The position numbers and the translations under genes are program-made. Positions 5,371 to 11,080 of a DNA stretch of 11,080 nt are shown piece by piece (within the stretch, counting starts at the first letter, position 1; each line of letters begins with the position of its first letter). A model generated the notes under the pieces. That model did no database searches and had not been told where the DNA came from. It saw only the letters and a list, made by a program, of their open reading frames with translations. Where the stretch lies: positions 4,923 to 16,002 of the forward strand of contig DKIB01000097.1 in NCBI GenBank assembly GCA_002454015.1. Reading direction: 5' to 3'. This DNA is from Proteobacteria bacterium UBA6729 (GTDB taxonomy: Bacteria > Pseudomonadota > Gammaproteobacteria > Porifericomitales > Porifericomitaceae).

Positions 5371-6555
5371 ATGGACATACACGAGTATCAGGCCAAAGAA
5401 CTGCTGTCCAATTTTGGTGTGACCGTACCACAAGGCGGGCTGGCCTACAGCCCTGAACAAGCCGTGTACCGGGCACAGGAGATCGGTGGCACGGCATGGG
5501 TGGTCAAGGCACAAATCCACAGCGGAGGCCGTGGCAAGGTCGGTGGCGTAAAGGTCTGTCAAAATGCTGAGGAAGTCCGCACTACCGCCGCAAATTTGCT
5601 GGGTCGACGCCTGGTCACACACCAGACCGGGCCGCGTGGCAAGCTGGTGCACCGCCTGTACATTGAAGCTGCTACGGAGATCGAACGCGAGATCTATCTG
5701 GGTCTGGTGCTGGACCGACGTATGGAACGACTGGTCGTAATCGCCTCCCCGGATGGTGGCATGGACATAGAAGAGATCTCGGCCAAACGACCGGAACACA
5801 TCGTCCGCAAGGCCATTGAGCCCGCCGTGGGCATGCAGGCCTTTGAGGCCCGTGAGCTGGCCTTCAAACTCGGCGTTGACAAGACCCTGATAAGTCAGGC
5901 GGTCAGTACCCTGCTGGGGTGTTACCGGGCCTTCCGCGATCTGGATGCGATAATGGTTGAGATCAATCCGCTGGTAGTCACCCGTGATGGGCGCCTGCTG
6001 GCCCTGGATGCCAAGATGTCATTTGATGACAACGCACTGTTTCGGCGACCGAATATCTCCGAGTTGCGGGACAAAAGTCAGGAAGATGAACGCGAGATGC
6101 GGGCCACTGACCGCGGCCTCAACTATATCGGCCTGGAAGGCAATATCGGTTGTATTATCAATGGGGCGGGGTTGGCTATGGCCACCATGGATATGGTCAA
6201 GCATGCCGGGGGAGAACCGGCCAACTTTCTGGACATCGGTGGCGGTGCCTCACCGGAGCGTGTATCCAAGGCCTTCCGGCTGGTGCTGGATGACCCGAAA
6301 GTAGAGGCCATTCTGGTGAATATCTTTGCCGGCATCAATCGATGCGATTGGGTAGCCGAGGGCATCGTACAGGCGGTCTCTGAAATCGACATAAAGATAC
6401 CTGTGGTAGTCCGGCTGTCCGGCACCAACGTGGAGAAAGGCAAGAAAATCATCAAGCAAAGCAGGGTCTCCTGCATCATGGCGGATGACCTTGAGGATGC
6501 CGCAAACAAGGTCATCGTAGCCTGGCGCAAACACACCGGGCTCGCCGGCAAGTAA
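5371..6555 (+). CDS. mtkA: malate-CoA ligase (malate thiokinase), beta subunit
   Basis: This 394-residue ATP-grasp subunit, a SucC homologue, pairs with the next gene product to make malyl-CoA from malate, CoA and ATP. The N-terminus [12 protein letters not shown] and the ATP-grasp element [16 protein letters not shown] (46-61) are clear. The metal-binding EINP (197-200) and [10 protein letters not shown] (211-220) follow. The C-terminal CoA-ligase domain has [17 protein letters not shown] (254-270), FLDIGGGAS (287-295) and [16 protein letters not shown] (317-332). Succinyl-CoA synthetase beta is the main alternative. MtkA is favoured because several phrases match Methylobacterium MtkA as I recall it and because malyl-CoA lyase is adjacent. 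A good AGGAG (5359-5363) sits 7 nt before the start. The gene begins 2 nt after mclA ends and is followed 3 nt later by mtkB. Confidence 0.92.
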   Translation: MDIHEYQAKELLSNFGVTVPQGGLAYSPEQAVYRAQEIGGTAWVVKAQIHSGGRGKVGGVKVCQNAEEVRTTAANLLGRRLVTHQTGPRGKLVHRLYIEAATEIEREIYLGLVLDRRMERLVVIASPDGGMDIEEISAKRPEHIVRKAIEPAVGMQAFEARELAFKLGVDKTLISQAVSTLLGCYRAFRDLDAIMVEINPLVVTRDGRLLALDAKMSFDDNALFRRPNISELRDKSQEDEREMRATDRGLNYIGLEGNIGCIINGAGLAMATMDMVKHAGGEPANFLDIGGGASPERVSKAFRLVLDDPKVEAILVNIFAGINRCDWVAEGIVQAVSEIDIKIPVVVRLSGTNVEKGKKIIKQSRVSCIMADDLEDAANKVIVAWRKHTGLAGK

Positions 6556-6558
6556 CAC

Positions 6559-7443
6559 ATGGCTATACTGATCGACAAAGACACCCGGGTATTGATCCAG
6601 GGCTTCACGGGGCAAATCGGCAGCTTCCATGCAGCCGAGATGATTCAATACGGAACCAATGTGGTGTGCGGAGTCACGCCAGGCAAGGGCGACACCAGAC
6701 ATCTGGACCGCCCGGTCTTCAACACTGTCAAGGAGGCAGTTGAACAAACCGGTGCCGAGGCCAGCATTGCCTTTGTGCCGGCACCGTTTGCTGCCGACTC
6801 GATCATGGAAGCCGCAGATGCACACATCCGTTACTGTGTAGCGATTACGGATGGCATACCCGCACAGGACATGATCCGGGTGAAGCGCTACATGCGTCGT
6901 TATCGTCGCGACGACAAGATGATCCTGACCGGTCCGAACTGTGCAGGCACCATCAGTCCCGGCAAAAGCATGCTGGGCATTATGCCCGGTCATATCTACA
7001 CGCCGGGGCGGGTTGGCATAGTCAGCAGATCCGGTACGCTGGGGTACGAAGCCGCCGCCCAGATGCAGGCTCTGGGGATCGGCATCTCCACCAGTGTGGG
7101 CATCGGTGGTGACCCCATCAATGGCAGTTCGTTTCGGGACATCATTGAACTGTTTGAACAGGACCCGGAGACCGATGCCATAGTCATGATCGGCGAAATC
7201 GGCGGGCCGCAGGAGGCCGAGGCTGCACAGTACTCCAAGGCACACGTGCAGAAACCGGTCGTCGGCTATATTGCCGGGCTGACTGCCCCCAAGGGGCGGC
7301 GTATGGGTCATGCCGGTGCCATCATCTCGGCCTTCGGTGAAAGTGCTGCAGAGAAGGTTGAGATCTTGCGGGAATGCGGCGTGCATGTAGCACCCGATCC
7401 GGCACATATCGGCCATGTTGTCGCTGAGGTTATGCGGAAGTAG
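6559..7443 (+). CDS. mtkB: malate-CoA ligase (malate thiokinase), alpha subunit
   Basis: The 294-residue SucD homologue carries the phospho-histidine and binds CoA for the malate-CoA ligase. A Rossmann CoA-binding domain opens with VLIQGFTGQIGSFHA (11-25) and GVTPGKG (38-44). TDGIPAQDM (97-105) and the GPNCAGTISPGKSMLGIMPG stretch (125-144) follow. SRSGTLGYEAA (156-166) and GIGGDPINGSSF (181-192) lead to the active-site H251 within KGRRMGHAGAIIS. Length and order fit MtkB (about 296 residues in Methylobacterium, from memory). E. coli SucD is the alternative family member, but the malyl-CoA lyase and mtkA neighbours argue for malate. The ribosome site is weak and the gene starts 3 nt after mtkA, consistent with coupled, stoichiometric expression of the two subunits. 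Confidence 0.92.
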   Translation: MAILIDKDTRVLIQGFTGQIGSFHAAEMIQYGTNVVCGVTPGKGDTRHLDRPVFNTVKEAVEQTGAEASIAFVPAPFAADSIMEAADAHIRYCVAITDGIPAQDMIRVKRYMRRYRRDDKMILTGPNCAGTISPGKSMLGIMPGHIYTPGRVGIVSRSGTLGYEAAAQMQALGIGISTSVGIGGDPINGSSFRDIIELFEQDPETDAIVMIGEIGGPQEAEAAQYSKAHVQKPVVGYIAGLTAPKGRRMGHAGAIISAFGESAAEKVEILRECGVHVAPDPAHIGHVVAEVMRK

Positions 7444-7445
7444 CC

Positions 7446-8417
7446 ATGGCCAAAGCTGTTGTTATTGTCACCCGGCGCTGGCCGCAAGAGACCGAGGCCA
7501 GACTGCAGGAACTGTTTGATGCCAGACTCAACACCGATGATCGCCCCATGGATGAAGCCCGGCTACAGGCTGCCCTGCGCGAGGCCGATGTAGTACTGCC
7601 CACGGTGTCGGATCGTATTACTGCGGCGGTACTGGAGGCACCGCCCGGAAAGACGCGCATCCTTGCCAACTTTGGAGTCGGTTTCAATCACATTGATATA
7701 AAAGCCGCAAAACGACTGGGCATCGTTGTCACCAATACACCGGAGGTGCTCACGGACTGCACTGCTGATATCGCCATGCTGCTATTGCTGGGGGCGGCTC
7801 GACGTGGCAGCGAAGGCGAACGACATTTGCGTGCCGGAGACTGGACTGGCTGGCGACCCACCCATATGCTGGGGACACGTGTCAGCGGCAAAACCCTGGG
7901 ACTCATTGGCTTTGGCCGCATTGCCCGGGCCATGACAAAACGCGCCCGACTGGGTTTTGATATGCGGATCATCTTCCATGACCCCTATCCCCCCCCGACC
8001 GAGCTTGCTCAAGAACTGCAGGCCGAGGCACGCAACAGCGTTGAAGAGGTGTTGCGCGAGGCGGACTTCGTTTCCTTGCATTGCCCGGGCGGCAAGGACA
8101 CTCGCCATTTGCTCAATCGCGAACGTATTGCCATGATGAAACCGGGGGCCTTCCTGATCAATTCCGCACGCGGCGATGTCATTGATGAAGCCGCCCTGGC
8201 TGCAGCCCTGCAGAACGGTCAGCTGGCGGGTGCTGGTCTGGATGTATATGAGCATGAGCCTGAAATCAATGCAGACCTGCTGTCACTGGAGAACGTTTTT
8301 CTGCTGCCACATCTGGGCAGTGCAAGCCATGAGACTCGTGTTGCCATGGGGATGCGAGCCATCGACAATGTACAGGCCTTTCTCTCTGGCCAGGAACCAC
8401 CGGACCGGGTGGCGTGA
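7446..8417 (+). CDS. hprA: hydroxypyruvate reductase / D-glycerate dehydrogenase, Hyphomicrobium GDH type
   Basis: This 323-residue D-2-hydroxyacid dehydrogenase should reduce hydroxypyruvate from SgaA to D-glycerate, and probably also glyoxylate to glycolate. The nucleotide-binding motif G155-F-G157-R-I-A160 lies in the middle domain. Catalytic R242 is in NSARGDVID, E271 in YEHEPEIN and H289 in LPHLGSAS. Phrases such as MLLLLGAARR with GDWTGW (131-136), EPEIN and PHLGSA resemble Hyphomicrobium methylovorum glycerate dehydrogenase more than Methylobacterium HprA, as I recall both. Substrate and NADH/NADPH preference cannot be read reliably, so a general glyoxylate/hydroxypyruvate reductase is the alternative. 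GGAAG at 7436-7440 is its ribosome site, 2 nt separate it from mtkB, and its stop overlaps the ppc start. A run of eight C (7989-7996) lies inside the gene. Confidence 0.85.
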   Translation: MAKAVVIVTRRWPQETEARLQELFDARLNTDDRPMDEARLQAALREADVVLPTVSDRITAAVLEAPPGKTRILANFGVGFNHIDIKAAKRLGIVVTNTPEVLTDCTADIAMLLLLGAARRGSEGERHLRAGDWTGWRPTHMLGTRVSGKTLGLIGFGRIARAMTKRARLGFDMRIIFHDPYPPPTELAQELQAEARNSVEEVLREADFVSLHCPGGKDTRHLLNRERIAMMKPGAFLINSARGDVIDEAALAAALQNGQLAGAGLDVYEHEPEINADLLSLENVFLLPHLGSASHETRVAMGMRAIDNVQAFLSGQEPPDRVA

Positions 8418-11080
8418 GCCTGGAAACTGGCGAAATTCAGCCTCCAGGCGGGGCTGAACGAGCCCCCCCTGCCAATCTGGATCAGATCGATACGCTGGTA
8501 GCGAACTACACACGGCGCATCGTGACATTGTTGCATGAGCGTCTGTGTGCGGTAATCCATGCCCGCTGTCCGGGGATCCTGGAGCACTTTAAAACCGACA
8601 CCTCCCCAGAGGAAAATGACGACCGCCTGCTTAGCCTGATGCAGGCCTGGAGCATCTGGTTTCAACTACTGGATATCGCTGAAGAGAATGCCGGCATGCG
8701 GCGACGGCGCATGGCAGAGCGACTGGGAGGACCTGCCGGGGTACCCGGCACCTTTGCCAATATTATCGCCAATGCCGCCGCCACTGGCGTACCCGCCAGT
8801 CATGTACAGAAGATCTTGACAGAGTGTCTCGTACAACCAACCATCACCGCACATCCAACCGAAGCCAAGCGGGTTACGGTGTTGCAGATTCACCGTCGCA
8901 TCTACCTGCTACTGTTTGAGATGGAAGAGACCCGCTGGACCGAACGTGAACGCACGGAACTCGTAGAACGTCTGGACAGCGAGATTGAACTGCTGTGGCT
9001 TACCGGAGAATTACGCCTGGAGCGACCCACCGTGTCCCAGGAAATCGCCTGGGGGCTGCACTTTTTCACGCAAACCCTGTATGACACCGTGCCCGTCATG
9101 ATGGATCGTTTGCAACGTGCCCTTGAACAGCACTATCCTGACGAGCAATTTACCATCCCCACACTGCTTGGCTTTGTGTCCTGGATTGGCGGCGACCGTG
9201 ATGGCAACCCGAATGTTACGGACGACACCATTGACCTCGCCCTGCGACAGGGACGGCAGGCAGCACTGGAGAACTATGCCCGTAAACTCAGTATTCTGGC
9301 GCGCAGAATCAGTATCAGTCGCTTCGCAGTAGATGTCCCGGCAGCATTGAAGGAACGCTATAAACGTCTGGCCCCGCCGGAGATACGTGCAGAGCTGGAA
9401 CAACGCAACCCCGGAGAACTGTTCCGTCAATATGCATCGGTCATGTGCCTGAAGTTGCAACAGACCCCACGAGGACAGGCGGCCCCACGCCGCCGTCGTA
9501 TCCACTACCGCTATTCTGGACAGCTGATCGAAGACCTGCAGATCCTGGAACACAGCCTGGTAGAGTCCGGCTGTAACCGACTGGCCCGGCAACTGCTGAC
9601 CCCGCTGCGACGCGAGGTGGAGGCCTTCGGCTTCTACACCATGCCTCTGGACCTGCGTGACAACAGCGGGGTCACCCGCCACACCCTGGCACAGATGGCA
9701 GCGCTGGAACACAAACCCTGGCAGGAATGGGTTGAGGAAGAGCTCAGCCGTCCCCTGCAGCAACCGATCTCCCCGAATGACCTGGACGATACCGGCGCAG
9801 CCACCTTGAACATGTTCAAGGCTGCGGCACTACACATGCGCGTACATGGCCGCCATGCTGTGCATCATTTTATACTCAGCATGAGTGAAACCGCACTGGA
9901 TGTACTCGGCATCTATGTGCTTGCCCGCCATGCCGGCCTGTACACAGATCGCGAAGCCCGTGAAAGTTGCAACCTGCCCATCGTGCCACTGTTTGAAACC
10001 GCGGTTGATCTGCAACAGGCACCCGGGATCATGCAGGATTTGCTGCAGCGCCCGGTAGTACGTCGTTCAGTCAGGCAACAGGGCGGGTGGCAGGAAGTCA
10101 TGATCGGCTATTCAGACTCCAACAAAAGCGGCGGTTTCCTGACCGCCTCCTGGGAACTCAGCAAGGCCCAGGCACGCATGGCACGCATTGGCCGTGAGGT
10201 GGGGGTCCCGGTGACCTTCTTTCAGGGACGCGGTGGCTCCGCAAGCCGGGGCGGGGTATCAGCCGGACGCGCCATCGCCTCTGTGCCACCCGGCACCCTG
10301 CAGGGTCGCCTGCGGGTCACCGAGCAGGGCGAGGTGGTAACCTCCAAGTATGCCAACGAAGGCACCGCCCGCTATCAACTCGAACTGCTGGCCTCCAGTA
10401 CTCTGAAGCACATGCTCCATGCGAACCTGCAGGAAGCCCCTGCCCACTCCGAGTTTGACGAAGCCATGGAGGCATTATCCAACCTCGCCTACACAGCTTA
10501 TCGCAAGCTGGTTGAGGACCCGGGGCTGGTGCCCTACTTTGAGGCTGCCAGCCCGGTAGAGGAACTGGCATCGCTGAACATCGGCTCACGTCCCGCACGC
10601 CGCACCGGGCGGCGTACCCTGGAGGATCTGCGCGCCATCCCATGGGTGTTTGCCTGGACCCAGAATCGCAGTGTGGTACCCGGCTGGTACGGCGTGGGCT
10701 ATGCACTGCATGAATTCATCAAGGTACGCAATACCGAAGGCCAACAACTGCTGAAAAAGATGTTTCATGAATGCGAGCTGTTCCGACTGGTAATCGATGA
10801 GGTAGAGAAGACTCTGGCCTTAATCGATTTGGAGGTAGCCCAGGCCTACGCCGGGCTGGTGCCCGACCGTGCAGCCGCAGAACGCCTGCACGGCATGATC
10901 CTGGATGAGCACCAGCGCACCCGGGCGCAGGTACTGCAGCTGGTCAATGCCAAACAGGCCGCAGAACGCTTCCGCCGCTTCAGTCGCAAGTTGAACCGCC
11001 GCTACCCGGCCCTGCACCAGGCTGGCCTGCGCCAGGTGGAACTGGTACGCACCCTGCGCGAGCAGGGCCGCGATAGCTGC
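8414..11080 (+). CDS. ppc: phosphoenolpyruvate carboxylase, 3'-truncated by window end
   Basis: The enzyme adds bicarbonate to PEP to form oxaloacetate, the carbon-fixing step of the serine cycle. The frame is open from GTG 8414 through the window edge, 889 codons, so the C-terminus is missing. The GTG overlaps the hprA stop (GTGA), and no in-frame ATG lies near the expected N-terminus. Visible signatures are TAHPTEAKR with catalytic H147 (E. coli H138), SWIGGDRDGNPN, PLFETAVDL with E528, GYSDSNKSGG with D568 and K571, the glycine loop FQGRGGSASRGG with R606 and R612 (E. coli R581 and R587), LNIGSRPARR and RAIPWVFAWTQNR. Two features depart from E. coli: Q604 replaces His579, and the lysine matching K773 of the aspartate-inhibition site appears absent. 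Serine-cycle enzymes of this family are known to be insensitive to acetyl-CoA. Lower similarity to E. coli fits that branch, but the assignment to it is inferred. Confidence 0.95.
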   Translation, partial: MSLETGEIQPPGGAERAPPANLDQIDTLVANYTRRIVTLLHERLCAVIHARCPGILEHFKTDTSPEENDDRLLSLMQAWSIWFQLLDIAEENAGMRRRRMAERLGGPAGVPGTFANIIANAAATGVPASHVQKILTECLVQPTITAHPTEAKRVTVLQIHRRIYLLLFEMEETRWTERERTELVERLDSEIELLWLTGELRLERPTVSQEIAWGLHFFTQTLYDTVPVMMDRLQRALEQHYPDEQFTIPTLLGFVSWIGGDRDGNPNVTDDTIDLALRQGRQAALENYARKLSILARRISISRFAVDVPAALKERYKRLAPPEIRAELEQRNPGELFRQYASVMCLKLQQTPRGQAAPRRRRIHYRYSGQLIEDLQILEHSLVESGCNRLARQLLTPLRREVEAFGFYTMPLDLRDNSGVTRHTLAQMAALEHKPWQEWVEEELSRPLQQPISPNDLDDTGAATLNMFKAAALHMRVHGRHAVHHFILSMSETALDVLGIYVLARHAGLYTDREARESCNLPIVPLFETAVDLQQAPGIMQDLLQRPVVRRSVRQQGGWQEVMIGYSDSNKSGGFLTASWELSKAQARMARIGREVGVPVTFFQGRGGSASRGGVSAGRAIASVPPGTLQGRLRVTEQGEVVTSKYANEGTARYQLELLASSTLKHMLHANLQEAPAHSEFDEAMEALSNLAYTAYRKLVEDPGLVPYFEAASPVEELASLNIGSRPARRTGRRTLEDLRAIPWVFAWTQNRSVVPGWYGVGYALHEFIKVRNTEGQQLLKKMFHECELFRLVIDEVEKTLALIDLEVAQAYAGLVPDRAAAERLHGMILDEHQRTRAQVLQLVNAKQAAERFRRFSRKLNRRYPALHQAGLRQVELVRTLREQGRDSC

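Noticed and set aside
6250..7416. Minus-strand open frame of 388 codons opposite mtkA and mtkB.
   Set aside because: The plus strand encodes unmistakable ATP-grasp and CoA-ligase subunits across the whole stretch, and the antisense product resembles no protein family.
5371..7443. Reading mtkA and mtkB as sucC and sucD of the TCA cycle.
   Set aside because: Sequence phrases match malate-CoA ligase more closely, and the adjoining malyl-CoA lyase, sgaA and ppc make malate the sensible substrate. Assay would settle it.
9011..9763. Minus-strand open frame of 250 codons within ppc.
   Set aside because: It is antisense to the continuous PEP carboxylase frame, which carries catalytic motifs on both sides.
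1..11080. CRISPR arrays, insertion sequences, transposases, prophage genes or attachment sites.
   Set aside because: No spaced repeats, terminal inverted repeats or mobile-element proteins were seen on either strand.

Overview
The window looks like chromosomal DNA of a moderately GC-rich gammaproteobacterium. The evidence is the cytochrome c4–DsbA gene pair, a Pseudomonas-like GcvR protein and an E. coli-like tRNA-Arg(CCG). Species and order cannot be fixed from the sequence. The organism carries a serine-cycle gene cluster, a set best known from alphaproteobacterial methylotrophs and methanotrophs.

Positions 1-1044 hold the small rpmE gene (ribosomal protein L31) with its own promoter, then a 508-bp stretch without a gene. 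That stretch contains a perfect dyad of consensus DnaA boxes (582-606), a third near-match, a 67-bp block with only 14 G/C bases (674-740) and an 11-bp tandem repeat. It is a candidate replication origin or another DnaA-binding locus. Positions 1045-2276 are an overlapping pair of periplasmic redox genes, di-haem cytochrome c4 and dsbA. Positions 2280-2394 hold a minus-strand tRNA-Arg(CCG) with a recognisable promoter. Positions 2403-2936 (minus strand) encode a two-ACT-domain GcvR-type protein.

Divergent from gcvR, 3230-11080 is one tightly packed plus-strand operon: serine-glyoxylate aminotransferase (sgaA), malyl-CoA lyase (mclA), malate-CoA ligase beta and alpha (mtkA, mtkB), a Hyphomicrobium-type hydroxypyruvate reductase (hprA) and PEP carboxylase (ppc, cut by the window end). 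Gaps between genes are 6, 2, 3 and 2 nt, then a 4-nt overlap. The only strong Shine-Dalgarno plus long leader is before sgaA.

Together the enzymes run PEP + bicarbonate to oxaloacetate; then, after a malate dehydrogenase not seen here, malate to malyl-CoA to acetyl-CoA + glyoxylate. Glyoxylate is transaminated with serine to give glycine and hydroxypyruvate, and the latter is reduced to glycerate. Serine hydroxymethyltransferase, glycerate kinase, enolase and the tetrahydrofolate C1 genes are not in the window. The cluster could therefore serve C1 assimilation or glyoxylate/glycolate salvage. The most interesting points are the cluster's setting beside a glycine-cleavage regulator, the origin-like DnaA region, a PEP carboxylase with Gln where E. 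coli has His579, and a possible Ser/Gly-rich leader peptide before sgaA.
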